From Gammaproteobacteria bacterium (GTDB lineage Bacteria; Pseudomonadota; Gammaproteobacteria; Steroidobacterales; GCA-2729495): a stretch of 64,000 nucleotides of DNA. The position numbers and the translations under genes are program-made. The DNA is taken from positions 2,468,992-2,532,991 of the forward strand of contig CP054183.1 in the NCBI GenBank assembly GCA_015709695.1. The letters are read 5' to 3'. Every line of letters begins with the position of its first letter. Positions within the stretch are counted from its first letter, which is position 1. Shown here piece by piece: positions 50,099 to 58,718 of this stretch. Below the pieces are notes generated by a model. That model was given only the letters and a program-made list of their open reading frames with translations. It was not told where the DNA came from and ran no database searches.

Positions 50099-50365
50099 TC
50101 AGCCGGCGCGAAACTCCGGCGGCCGCTCCGAGCCCTCGCCGAAGAAGAACTTCTGCATCTCTTCCTCGAGGAACTTGCGCGCCTTGGGGTCGATCGGCGT
50201 CAGGCGGTACTCGTTGATCAGCATGGTCTGGTGGCCGAGCCAGCGCTGCCAGGCCTGCTTCGAGACGTTGTCGAAGATGCGCTTGCCGAGTTCGCCCGGG
50301 TAGGGCGGGCGGTCGAGGCCGTCGGCCTCCGTCTTGAGCAGGACGCAATGGACTGTTCTGGACAT
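50099..50365 (-). CDS. yggX: Probable Fe(2+)-trafficking protein YggX
   Basis: The 88-residue protein matches YggX throughout: MSRTVHC with the conserved Cys7, [40 protein letters not shown] and [13 protein letters not shown]. YggX protects iron-sulfur clusters and helps iron transfer. It is the last gene of an asmA-mutY-yggX operon, 21 nt after the mutY stop. MutY carries an iron-sulfur cluster, which fits this long-known gammaproteobacterial linkage. Confidence 0.95.
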   Translation of the reverse strand: MSRTVHCVLLKTEADGLDRPPYPGELGKRIFDNVSKQAWQRWLGHQTMLINEYRLTPIDPKARKFLEEEMQKFFFGEGSERPPEFRAG

Positions 50366-50386
50366 GGCACCACGCGGCGCGGGCCG

Positions 50387-51427
50387 CTACGGAAGGAGGG
50401 AGTTCAGCAGTTTCGTCACCGGCGCGGCGAGACCGACGCGGGCCGGGTCATGCAGGTTATACCAGAGCCAGCGGCCGCCATCCAAAACGCGGCCGGGCTC
50501 GGGGACCTCCACCTCGACGGGGGTCATGTCGAGGTCGAAGTGCGTGAAGCCGTGGCGGAGCACCGGGCGCACGGCGAGGCGCACCGGGGCGCGGCCGATC
50601 TCGCGCTCGCACCAGGCGCTGACCTCGGCGAGCGCGCCGACCTCGGGCAGTCCCCAGAGCCCGCCCCAGAGGCCGGCGGCGGGACGCTTCTCCAGCAGCA
50701 CCCGCGCGCCGCCGAGGCGCACCAGCATGACGACGCTGGCGCGCTGCGGGCGGGCGCGCCGCGGCTTCGCGGCGGGCAGGCTTTCGGCGACGCCGTCGCG
50801 CCGGGCGATGCAGCGGCTGGCGAGCGGGCAGCGGTCGCAGGCGGGCCGGCGCCGGGTGCAGAGCGTGGCGCCGAGATCCATGATCGCCTGCGCATAGGCG
50901 CCCGGCCGGTCGGCGGGTGTCTCGCGTTCGGCGATGTCCCAGAGACGGGCGAGCACCGCGCGCGTCACCGGTGGCTCCCCGATGCGATGCAGGCGCGTGA
51001 GCACGCGCTTCACGTTGCCGTCGAGGATCGGCTGGCGCTGGCCGCCGGCGAGCGCGAGGATGGCGCCGGCGGTGGAGCGGCCGATGCCCGGCAGGACCAG
51101 CAGGGCCTCGAGTTCCATGGGCAGCTCGCCGCCGTGTTCGTCACGCACCCGGCGCGCGGCGAGTTGCAGCTGGCGGGCGCGGCCGTAGTAGCCCAGGCCC
51201 GACCAGGCGTGCAGCACCGCGTCCTCGCTGGCATCGGCGAGCGCGCGCGGCTCGGGAAAGGCCGCCATGAAGCGCTCGTAGTAGCGCTCGACGGTCGCCA
51301 CCTGCGTCTGCTGCAGCATGATCTCCGACACCCACACGCGATAGGGCGTGGGGTTGCGCTGCCAGGGCAGGTCCTTGCGCCCGTGGGTATCCCACCAGGC
51401 GAGCAGCGCCGGGGCGATGCCCGTCAC
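50387..51427 (-). CDS. mutY: Adenine DNA glycosylase
   Basis: The 346-residue enzyme removes adenine opposite 8-oxoguanine. Visible are the start of the HhH-GPD fold (YRVWVSEIMLQQTQVATVER, with the catalytic Glu in VSEIMLQQT), the hairpin LLVLPGIGRSTAGAILALAG and catalytic Asp in ILDGNVKRVLTRL. The [4Fe-4S] loop is Cys-x6-Cys-x2-Cys-x5-Cys (CTRRRPACDRCPLASRC). A C-terminal NUDIX-like 8-oxoG-recognition domain follows (VVMLVRLGGARVLLEKRPAA, GLWGGLWGLPEVG). The start overlaps the asmA stop by 4 nt. Confidence 0.96.
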   Translation of the reverse strand: MTGIAPALLAWWDTHGRKDLPWQRNPTPYRVWVSEIMLQQTQVATVERYYERFMAAFPEPRALADASEDAVLHAWSGLGYYGRARQLQLAARRVRDEHGGELPMELEALLVLPGIGRSTAGAILALAGGQRQPILDGNVKRVLTRLHRIGEPPVTRAVLARLWDIAERETPADRPGAYAQAIMDLGATLCTRRRPACDRCPLASRCIARRDGVAESLPAAKPRRARPQRASVVMLVRLGGARVLLEKRPAAGLWGGLWGLPEVGALAEVSAWCEREIGRAPVRLAVRPVLRHGFTHFDLDMTPVEVEVPEPGRVLDGGRWLWYNLHDPARVGLAAPVTKLLNSLLP

Positions 51428-53892
51428 GGCTGCGCGGGCTCGGGCGCCGGCTGGGATTGTTTGAGCAGGTCGCGCAGGCCGCGCTTGAGCAGGTCGCGCG
51501 GCTTCTCCTCCTGCTTCGGTGGCGTGGCGGCCGGGGCCGGCTCGCTGCCCGGGGCGGCCGGCTCGGCGGGCGGCGTGGCCGCGGCGGGTTCATCCTCGCC
51601 GCCGAGGCGCTTGAGCAGGCGGTTCCTGAGCTTCTGCGCCGCCACGCCGGTGACCATGTCCTTGACGTCCACCGCGACCTTGGGCTGATCGAACGGTCCC
51701 TTCACGGTCAGCGGGATGGTCAGGCCCTTGAGGTCCTTGATGCTGCTGCCGTCAGCGAAGGTCGGGGTCTCGAACACCTGCGCGCGCAGCGCGTAGTCCA
51801 GGCTGCGCGTCACCAGGTTCAGCCCGCCCTTGCCGGTGAGGCGCAGGAACGGCACCTGTGCCAGCAGCTGGTCGCTCTGCAATACGCCATCGACCAGCGT
51901 GCCGGTCATCTCCATCGCCTCGAGCGGCGTCTGCGGGCTGGCCGGAGCCGGCGGCGGCGCATCACCGCGCAGGCGCGCACGGGCGCTGCGGATCTCGTAC
52001 CAGAGATCCGTGCCCCGGAAGACGCCATCGGCCAGCGACAGCGCCACCTGGCCGCCGAGCGTGGCGAGGATGTCGTCGCTGCGGTTGCCGGTGCCGCTGG
52101 CGCTGATGCGGCCGCTGAGCGCGCCGCTGAGCTTGTCGGTCTGGTAGCGGTCCTTCAGCACCGTGCCGAGCTGCAGCGCGCTGATCTGCTGCTCGAGCGC
52201 CACCCGCGCCTTCGGGCCGGTGGCGTCGATGGCGACGCTGCCGCGATAGCTGCCGCCATAGAGCTGCGCGGCGAGCGGGTCGAGGCGCAGGCGCCCGCCG
52301 TCGGCGCGCACCGTGACGCCGACATCGGCGAGGTGCGTCCTGGCGAACACCAGCTTGCCGATGGCGAGGCGGCCATCGAGGCGCAGCCCGCGCAGGGTTT
52401 CCACGGGGATGTCCTCGGCCGCAGCACCGGCCGGGGCAGTGCCCTTCGCCGGCTTCGCGCCCGCCTCCGCCGCGGGCGCGAGGTAGCGGTCGAGGTCGAG
52501 CTGGTCCACGCGCAGGTCGAAGCGCGTCATCGGCTTGTCGAAGTCCTGCAGGCCGAGGCTGCCGGCGAGCTGACTGTCATCGAGACGGATGTCGAGATCC
52601 TTCAGCGCCACGGCATCCTTGCCCAGCGACCAGCTGCCGCTGCCGGCGAGGCGGGTCAGCGCCTTCGGGTCGGCAGTGGCCGGCTCGGGCTCGCCCAGCA
52701 CGGCGAGCAGACTGCGGGGCGAGAGCGGGTCGAGTTTGAAGCGGCCGGCAAGTTCGGCGCCGCCCTGGCTGCCGGGCGTCAGCCGCCCGCTGCCCTCCAG
52801 CGCCAGGCGTGCACCGAGGCCGTTGAGGTCCGCCTTGAAGCCCTCGACGGCGCCCGCCAGCTTGTCGATGTCCAGCGCCAGTCCCTCCAGCCCCAGCGTG
52901 CCGGTGAAGGCGCCGCCCGGGATGCCGCTGCCCTTCACCGTCACGTCCGCCTTCAGGGCGGGGATCACCAGCTCGCTGCTGGCGCCGATGGCGAGGCTCG
53001 CCTCGGCAGCGGTGAAGCTGCCGTCGAGATCACCGGCCGGCGACTTCAGCCCGGGCGCGCTCAGCTCGCCCTCGAGGCTGGTGAGGCCAAGGCGGGTTTC
53101 CTGCCGTGTGTCGAGCATCGCCGTGGCGGCGCCGAGCCTGCCCTTCAGCGACTTCGCGGGCAGCGAGGCACCGACGAGATCGAAATCCAGCAGCGGCTTG
53201 TTGAGCGTGAGCCGCGAGGTCGCGGGATCGAGCAGTGCCTCCGCCTGCAGCGCGATCTCGCCGCCGAGACCGTCGCCCTCCTCGCTGAACTGCGTGGCGA
53301 GGCGCAGCTCGAAGGGCACGCCCGGGCTGATGGCCCCGGTGTCCAGCTTCAGCTGTGCGGCGCGGTAGGCCGAGCCGTCCTGCTCGTCGCGGTAGGCCAG
53401 CTGGCCGTTGCGGATGCGGATGCCGCCGATGCTCAGCCCGGTGGCCGGCGCCGCGGTGGCGTCCGGTGCCGGGCCGGTGGCGGCGGCCTGCGGGGCAAAC
53501 TCCCAGTTGGCCATGCCGTCCTTGCGCACCAGCAGCCTGGCATCCAGGCCATCGAGGCTGACGACGCCGATCTCCACGCGGCCCGCGGTGAGCAGGGGCC
53601 AGAGGCGGATGCTGAGCTCGGCGTTATCCACGCTGGCGAAGTTGCCGGCAGCGAACCCGGGCGGATTGCCGAGCGCCGCATGGCCGAGGCGGATGCTGCA
53701 GCAGGGAAAGAAGTCGAGGCCGATGTCGCCGGCCAGCGTGAGCTTGCGCCCGGTGGCCTTCTCCACCGATTGCGCCAGCAGCGGCTGGAATTCCTTCGGA
53801 TCGAACAGCAGGGCGACGGCGATGGCGATGCCGACGGCCAGCACCAGCAGCATGGCGACCAGGCCGCCGAGGATCTTCATGAGGCGTTTCAC
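51424..53892 (-). CDS. AsmA-family protein
   Basis: The 822-residue protein begins with one membrane helix (LGGLVAMLLVLAVGIAIAVA) and the AsmA signature DPKEFQPLLAQSVEKATGRK, followed by LAGDIGLDFFPCCSIRLGHA. A long beta-rich periplasmic region follows, and a C-terminal AsmA_2-type domain (VALSLADGVFRGTDLWYEI, TLVDGVLQSDQLLAQVPFLR, GLTIPLTVKGPFDQPKVAVD). The tail is Pro/Ala/Glu-rich and basic. AsmA proteins are bridge-like, related to lipid transfer and outer-membrane assembly. It is longer than E. coli AsmA (about 617 residues) owing to a larger middle region. It is first in the operon with mutY and yggX. Confidence 0.92.
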   Translation of the reverse strand: MKRLMKILGGLVAMLLVLAVGIAIAVALLFDPKEFQPLLAQSVEKATGRKLTLAGDIGLDFFPCCSIRLGHAALGNPPGFAAGNFASVDNAELSIRLWPLLTAGRVEIGVVSLDGLDARLLVRKDGMANWEFAPQAAATGPAPDATAAPATGLSIGGIRIRNGQLAYRDEQDGSAYRAAQLKLDTGAISPGVPFELRLATQFSEEGDGLGGEIALQAEALLDPATSRLTLNKPLLDFDLVGASLPAKSLKGRLGAATAMLDTRQETRLGLTSLEGELSAPGLKSPAGDLDGSFTAAEASLAIGASSELVIPALKADVTVKGSGIPGGAFTGTLGLEGLALDIDKLAGAVEGFKADLNGLGARLALEGSGRLTPGSQGGAELAGRFKLDPLSPRSLLAVLGEPEPATADPKALTRLAGSGSWSLGKDAVALKDLDIRLDDSQLAGSLGLQDFDKPMTRFDLRVDQLDLDRYLAPAAEAGAKPAKGTAPAGAAAEDIPVETLRGLRLDGRLAIGKLVFARTHLADVGVTVRADGGRLRLDPLAAQLYGGSYRGSVAIDATGPKARVALEQQISALQLGTVLKDRYQTDKLSGALSGRISASGTGNRSDDILATLGGQVALSLADGVFRGTDLWYEIRSARARLRGDAPPPAPASPQTPLEAMEMTGTLVDGVLQSDQLLAQVPFLRLTGKGGLNLVTRSLDYALRAQVFETPTFADGSSIKDLKGLTIPLTVKGPFDQPKVAVDVKDMVTGVAAQKLRNRLLKRLGGEDEPAAATPPAEPAAPGSEPAPAATPPKQEEKPRDLLKRGLRDLLKQSQPAPEPAQP

Positions 53893-53943
53893 CGCGCCAT
53901 TACACCATCCCCCCAGGGCGCGGCCAAGGCGCTCGCCGCGCCG

Positions 53944-54369
53944 TCAGCAGCCGTCGGTCATCGCCTGCAGCAGCGGCTCCTCGCCGGGATGCGCCGCCGG
54001 CGTGTAGCGCACGCCGCAGCGCGCGCCCGGGGCGGCATCGCGATGCCGGAAGACGTCGCCATCGAGGATGAACGACGCGGTCTCCGCCGGCGCCAGGAGG
54101 CCGGCAAGCTGCGCCGCCGCGGGGCCACTGGCGGCGAGGCCGGTCGCGTCGGGTCGTGCACGGCCGAGCGCCTGTGCGAGCTGCGCGGCGCTGCGCAGGC
54201 CCGTGGCCAGAGTCTGCACCTCGGTGCGCCGGTTCAGGCTCGCCGTGTCGCGTTGCCGCGGGATCGCCAGCGTTGCCAGCAGCGCCACGCAGGCCACGGC
54301 CACCAGCGCCGCCGTGGCGCCGATGCCCTGTCCTGTGTCGCCCGCCTGCGCATTCGCTGCCACGGCCAC
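53944..54369 (-). pseudogene. Hypothetical protein, downstream half of a frameshifted gene
   Basis: A 141-codon frame (from a GTG at 54369) carrying one hydrophobic helix (IGATAALVAVACVALLATLA) followed by a soluble domain (TASLNRRTEVQTLATGLRSA and AETASFILDGDVFRHRDAAP) with two cysteines at the end (GARCG, TDGC). It overlaps the next upstream frame by more than 130 nt, yet the protein-like character moves from that frame to this one near 54370-54420. A single gene broken by a frameshift is the likeliest explanation. The family is not recognised. Confidence 0.5.
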
Positions 54370-54785
54370 CCCGGCTCCGCCTGCCCGAGCGCGGGACTGT
54401 CGCCCGGCGCGCGCGCGCCGTCCGTGACGGCCGTCGCAGGCAGCAACGCGCCGGCGGCAAGCAGGGCTTCGAGCCGGCGTCGGCGGCCGGCCGCGACCCA
54501 GGGCGCGACCAGCACGACAGGCAGGCAGAGCAGCGCATCGCGCTGCCAGCCGGCGAGATCCAGCTCCCAGGCGAGGACCAGGCCGCCGAGGCCCGTGGCC
54601 AGGGCAACCAGCGCGGCGAACCCGGTGCCGCCGCAGGTGAGCGCCGCGCCGAGAGCGGCGATGTCGAGGCCGAGCCGCGCGAGGCGGCCACGAACGGCAT
54701 AGCCGGGCACGGCGTCGCGCCTGGCGAGTTCCGCCCAGCCGGAGAGCCAGCGAGCCACTGCTGCGGGCAGCTGCATGGCCGCCAT
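54234..54785 (-). pseudogene. Hypothetical membrane protein, upstream half of a frameshifted gene
   Basis: From an ATG at 54785 the frame encodes several hydrophobic helices (LGLDIAALGAALTCGGTGFA, ALVALATGLGGLVLAWELDL, ALLCLPVVLVAPWVAAGRR, LLAAGALLPATAVTDGA). After about residue 135 it changes to Arg/Trp-rich residues typical of a wrong frame. The natural continuation appears to be in the frame ending at 53944. The switch falls in a very GC-rich run, where either a sequencing error or a real indel could occur. No family is recognised. Confidence 0.5.
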
Positions 54786-55002
54786 GAGAACGGCTGGCCG
54801 GCACCGGCGCCAGCCGGCAATCCGGCGCATTCATCCGCATCGACGGCGGACCGATGGAGGGCGTCGATCCGAAATATGTGAAACCGGTCCCGCCAGCCAG
54901 GTGCCCGGGACCATTAGCCTTTCCGCCACATCTGTCCCCTGGACTTGGGCGCGAAAGGGGTTCGGTGGCGGCGCGACCCGCAGCCACCCAGCCAATGAAC
55001 CC

Positions 55003-56742
55003 GTGAAGTTGCTGTTGGTGGAAGACAATGCCGACGATGTCGCCTTCCTCGGCGCGTCGTTGCGCAGGCAGCAGGCCAGCGACATCGAGCTGGTGCACTG
55101 CCGGACCCTGCAGGAAGCCCGCGAGGTGCTGGCCGGCGGCGGTTTCGACGTCGTGCTGCTCGACCTGAACCTGCCCGACGCCCGCGGCATGGAATGCGTG
55201 GACGGCATCCAGGCGGTCAACGACCGGGTCGCCGTGGTGGCGCTCTCCGGCCAGGACGACGAGGCCTTCGCCGTCAGTGTCCTCAACAAGGGCGTGCAGG
55301 ACTACCTCGTGAAGTGGGAGGGCCAGGGCCGCACCATCCTGCGGTCCATCCGCTATGCCGTGGAACGCAAGCGCGCCGAGCTGCACCTGAACTACCTGGC
55401 GCAGTTCGACCCGCTCACCGAGCTCGGCAACCGCCAGTACTTCCAGGACCAGCTGCGGCGCGCCACCGCACGCGCACGCCGGGAGGGCAGCCGGGTGGCG
55501 CTGTTCTTCCTCGACATCGACCAGTTCAAGGTGGTCAACGACACCCTCGGCCACCAGGCCGGCGACCAGCTGCTGCAGGAGGTGGCGCAGCGGCTCGGCA
55601 CCCAGGTGCGGGCCGGCGACATCATGGCCAGGCTCGGCGGCGACGAGTTCGCCATCCTCATGGAAGGTGTCGGCACGCCGGTGGACGCCGGCAACATCGC
55701 CCAGCAGCTGCTGAGCGTCATCGAGGCGCCGTTCAGCATCGACGGCCACCAGGTCAAGGTGACCACCAGCATCGGCATCACCTTCTATCCGTCCGACAAC
55801 AACGACACGGTGCGGCTGCTGAAGAACGCCGACATCGCCATGTACCAGGCCAAGGATTCCGGCCGCAACAACTTCAAGTTCTTCACCGAGCGCATGCACA
55901 CCGAGCTGGTGGAGTACCACGAGCTGCAGCGGGACATCGCCGAGGCGTTGCGCAAGCAGGGCTTCCGCCTGGTGTTCCAGCCGAAGGTGAACCTGCGGAC
56001 CCGCCGCCTGCAGGGGCTGGAGGCGCTGCTGCGCTGGGACTGCCCGAAGCGCGGACCGGTGAGTCCGGCGCGCTTCATTCCGGTGGCCGAGGCCAGCGGC
56101 CACATCGTGCCTCTCGGCTACTGGGTGCTCAACAGCGTCTGCGAGACCATCAGGGCCTGGGAGCAGGTGGGGCTGCCGCTGGTGCCGGTGTCGGTCAACG
56201 TCTCCACGCGGCAGTTCCAGCAGGCCGATTTCCGGCGCCGTGTCGCCGGCACCCTCGAGCACTTCGGCGTGGCGCCGGAGCTGATCGAGCTGGAGATGAC
56301 CGAGGGCCTGCTGATGGAGGACACCGATGCCGCGCATCGCACCCTCACCGGGCTCAAGGAACTCGGCCTGCGCATCGCCATCGACGACTTCGGCACCGGG
56401 CATTCCTGCCTCAGCTACCTGCGCCGCTTCCCCATCGACGTGCTGAAGATCGACCGCTCCTTCGTCCACGAGGTCGGCGAGAGCGAGGACAGCCGCATCG
56501 TCATCGATGCCATCATCTCCCTGGCGCGCAGCCTGCGGCTGGAGACGGTGGCCGAGGGCGTGGAGACCAACGCGCAGCTGGACTTCCTCATGGAGCGCGG
56601 CTGCTTCGTCGCCCAGGGCTTCCTCTTCGGCATGCCCATGGCTGCTGCACAGCTGGAGCCGCTGCTGCGCGAGCTCATGGATGGCACCGCGCTGATGCGC
56701 GTGCCGGACTTCTCCGATCCGCTGCGGGCCTCCGGCAACTGA
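55003..56742 (+). CDS. Response regulator with GGDEF and EAL domains
   Basis: The 579-residue protein joins three domains. Residues 1-120 are a receiver (LLLVEDNADD acidic pocket, VVLLDLNLPDARG phosphoacceptor Asp, VAVVALSGQDD). Residues about 140-300 are a GGDEF domain with the intact motif RLGGDEFAIL. Residues about 315-570 are an EAL domain with LEALLRW, ELEMTEGLLMED, IDDFGTGHSCLSYLRRFPID and IAEGVE-type AEGVETNAQ. It can in principle both make and degrade cyclic di-GMP. The GTG at 55003 gives a natural receiver start (VKLLLVEDN); no strong ribosome site is seen. The gene for a PAS histidine kinase follows after 7 nt and is the likely partner. Confidence 0.9.
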   Translation: MKLLLVEDNADDVAFLGASLRRQQASDIELVHCRTLQEAREVLAGGGFDVVLLDLNLPDARGMECVDGIQAVNDRVAVVALSGQDDEAFAVSVLNKGVQDYLVKWEGQGRTILRSIRYAVERKRAELHLNYLAQFDPLTELGNRQYFQDQLRRATARARREGSRVALFFLDIDQFKVVNDTLGHQAGDQLLQEVAQRLGTQVRAGDIMARLGGDEFAILMEGVGTPVDAGNIAQQLLSVIEAPFSIDGHQVKVTTSIGITFYPSDNNDTVRLLKNADIAMYQAKDSGRNNFKFFTERMHTELVEYHELQRDIAEALRKQGFRLVFQPKVNLRTRRLQGLEALLRWDCPKRGPVSPARFIPVAEASGHIVPLGYWVLNSVCETIRAWEQVGLPLVPVSVNVSTRQFQQADFRRRVAGTLEHFGVAPELIELEMTEGLLMEDTDAAHRTLTGLKELGLRIAIDDFGTGHSCLSYLRRFPIDVLKIDRSFVHEVGESEDSRIVIDAIISLARSLRLETVAEGVETNAQLDFLMERGCFVAQGFLFGMPMAAAQLEPLLRELMDGTALMRVPDFSDPLRASGN

Positions 56743-56749
56743 GGCCGGC

Positions 56750-58282
56750 ATGACAAGCTTCGTCAGCGTCGAGCAGGTCATCACCGACCCCGAGATGCAG
56801 GCGCTGCTCCAGGAGACGGGCGTGGGCCTCTGGCGCTACGAGGCCGCGAGCCGCCGCCTGTGCTTCGATGCCACCTGCCGCGCGATGCTCGATGTCGACG
56901 AGGATGCCGGCTTCGGGCCGGAGCTCCTGCGCCAGCGCATCCATCCGGAGGACCAGTCCACCTACTGGGCCGCCATCCGGAAGGCGATGGCCGGCGATGG
57001 CAGCTTCTCCCTCGAGTACCGCGCCCTGCGCCGCGACGGCTCGATCCGCTGGATCAGTTCCCGGGGGTATCTGCGCCCGCAGCAGCCGGGCGCGGCGCCC
57101 GTGGTGCAGGGCGTGTGCATCGACATCAGCGAGCGGCGGCGGCTGGAGGAGAACCTGCATGCCACCGAGCTGCGCATGCAGGCCCTGGCGGACAGCTTTC
57201 CGGGGCTGTTCTGTTACATCGACCGCAGCTACGTGGTGCGCTTCCTCAGCAACCGCTATGTCGAGCACCTCGGCACGGACCGTCGCGAGCTGATCGGACA
57301 CACGCTGGCCGAGCTGACCGGCGCGGCGCGCTTCCGCGAGCAGCGGCCGCTCTACGACGCCGTGCTCGCCGGTGCCGTCCACAGCTTCGAGGACGAGCGA
57401 CGCATGCCCGACGGCGAGCTGCGCCACTACGCCATCACCTACCAGCCCGACCGCGGCGCCAGCGGCGAGGTACGCGGCTTCATGGCCATCGGCGTGGACA
57501 TCACCGAGCTGCGCCGGGTCGAACAGGCGCTGCGCGAGCGCACCCGGGAGCTGTCGCGCTCCAACCATGACCTGGAGCACTTCGCCTACGTGGCCTCGCA
57601 CGACCTGCAGGCACCGCTGCGCGCCGTCGCGGCGCTGGTGGACTGGCTGCGCGAGGATCTCGCCGACCATGGCAAGAGCGAGGTGCACGACAGCCTCGCG
57701 CAGCTCGCCCAGCGCGTCAGCCGCCTGCGCCAGCTGCTCGACGAGCTGCTGGCCTACGCGCGGGCCGGCCAGGCCGCGGGCGAGGCCAGCGAGGTGGACA
57801 GCCGCCAGCTGGTGCACGACATCGCCCTGCTGCTCGCGCCGCCACCCGGCATGCGCGTGGAGGCCGACGCCTCGCTGCCCAGGCTGCGCAGCCAGCGGGC
57901 GCCGCTGGAGCAGGTGCTGCGCAACCTCATCAACAACGCCATCAAGCACCACCCGCGCGGCGAAGGGCTGGTCCGCGTCCATGCGGAACGGCAGGACGGC
58001 GTCCTGGTGTTCGCGGTGGAGGACGACGGCGCGGGCATACCCGCCGCGCTCTCCGCGCAGGTGTTCCAGATGTTCCAGGCCCCCGGGCGGCGCGAGGGCG
58101 TCGAGGGCAGCGGCATGGGGCTTGCGATCGTCAAGCGCATCGTCGAGGGACAGGGCGGCCGCATCTGGTTCGGCCCCGGTCCGGGCGGCCGGGGCACGAC
58201 GTTCAGGTTCAGCTGGAAGCCGCTGCCACCCGCGCCGGCCGCAGCCACGGCGTCACCGCAGCAGCTGCCCGCCGCCGGCTGA
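56750..58282 (+). CDS. PAS-domain sensor histidine kinase
   Basis: The 510-residue kinase has two PAS segments (residues about 15-130, with the PAC-like WISSRGYLRPQQPG, and 140-265, with FPGLFCYIDRSYVVRFLSNR), a short coiled coil and a HisKA dimerisation domain. The phosphoacceptor His is in YVASHDLQAPLRAV, and the catalytic domain has N-box NLINNAIKHH and G-boxes DDGAGIPAAL and GSGMGLAIVKRIVEGQGG. No membrane helix is present, so it senses a cytoplasmic or diffusible signal. It is in one operon with the GGDEF-EAL response regulator, which it probably phosphorylates. Confidence 0.92.
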   Translation: MTSFVSVEQVITDPEMQALLQETGVGLWRYEAASRRLCFDATCRAMLDVDEDAGFGPELLRQRIHPEDQSTYWAAIRKAMAGDGSFSLEYRALRRDGSIRWISSRGYLRPQQPGAAPVVQGVCIDISERRRLEENLHATELRMQALADSFPGLFCYIDRSYVVRFLSNRYVEHLGTDRRELIGHTLAELTGAARFREQRPLYDAVLAGAVHSFEDERRMPDGELRHYAITYQPDRGASGEVRGFMAIGVDITELRRVEQALRERTRELSRSNHDLEHFAYVASHDLQAPLRAVAALVDWLREDLADHGKSEVHDSLAQLAQRVSRLRQLLDELLAYARAGQAAGEASEVDSRQLVHDIALLLAPPPGMRVEADASLPRLRSQRAPLEQVLRNLINNAIKHHPRGEGLVRVHAERQDGVLVFAVEDDGAGIPAALSAQVFQMFQAPGRREGVEGSGMGLAIVKRIVEGQGGRIWFGPGPGGRGTTFRFSWKPLPPAPAAATASPQQLPAAG

Positions 58283-58300
58283 CCTCGCCCGGCCACGCGG

Positions 58301-58702
58301 TCACAGGGCGCGGCCGAGGCCGTAGCCCGCCCAGGCGGCTCCCAGCCCGAGCAGCAGCTGCGCGCCGACATTCAGCACCAGGCGGGTCCATGCGCCATCG
58401 AGACCGAGTCCGAGCGACTCGAAGGCGAAGGCCGAGAACGTGGTGAAGCCGCCCAGCACGCCGGTCAGCAGGAACACGCGCAGGTCGGGCACCAGGAACT
58501 GGCGGCCTTCCGCCAGCCCGCCGATCAGGCCGATGACCAGCGAGCCCGCGACGTTGACCGCCAGCGTGCCGACCGGGAACGCCAGCCCGGGGAACAGCCG
58601 GTGCACGGCACCGCTGCCGAGGAAGCGCGCCACCGATCCCAGCGCACCGCCCAGCGCCACCAGCACCAGCTGCAGCCACGGGATCGGCACGGCACCAGCC
58701 AT
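58301..58702 (-). CDS. crcB: Fluoride exporter CrcB/FluC
   Basis: The 133-residue, four-helix membrane protein matches the Fluc channel family: GGALGSVARFLGSGAVHR in helix 1, FPVGTLAVNVAGSLVIGLIG in helix 2 with the conserved Asn, and GVLGGFTTFSAFAFESLGLG in helix 3 with the phenylalanine-lined ion path and sodium-binding T-x-S region. It works as an antiparallel dimer that leaks fluoride out. It lies 16 nt after an MFS gene on the same strand, so it is probably cotranscribed with it; no fluoride riboswitch was recognised immediately upstream. Confidence 0.93.
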   Translation of the reverse strand: MAGAVPIPWLQLVLVALGGALGSVARFLGSGAVHRLFPGLAFPVGTLAVNVAGSLVIGLIGGLAEGRQFLVPDLRVFLLTGVLGGFTTFSAFAFESLGLGLDGAWTRLVLNVGAQLLLGLGAAWAGYGLGRAL

Positions 58703-58718
58703 GGCCGTGGGTGCCGGC

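Noticed and set aside
51457-54702. Long plus-strand open frame opposite asmA
   Set aside because: GC-driven shadow of asmA and its upstream region; composition is Arg/Gly/Ala/Gln-rich without recognisable motifs.
58703-58718. Fluoride riboswitch before crcB
   Set aside because: Only 16 nt separate it from the upstream MFS gene; no pseudoknot-forming sequence could be recognised.
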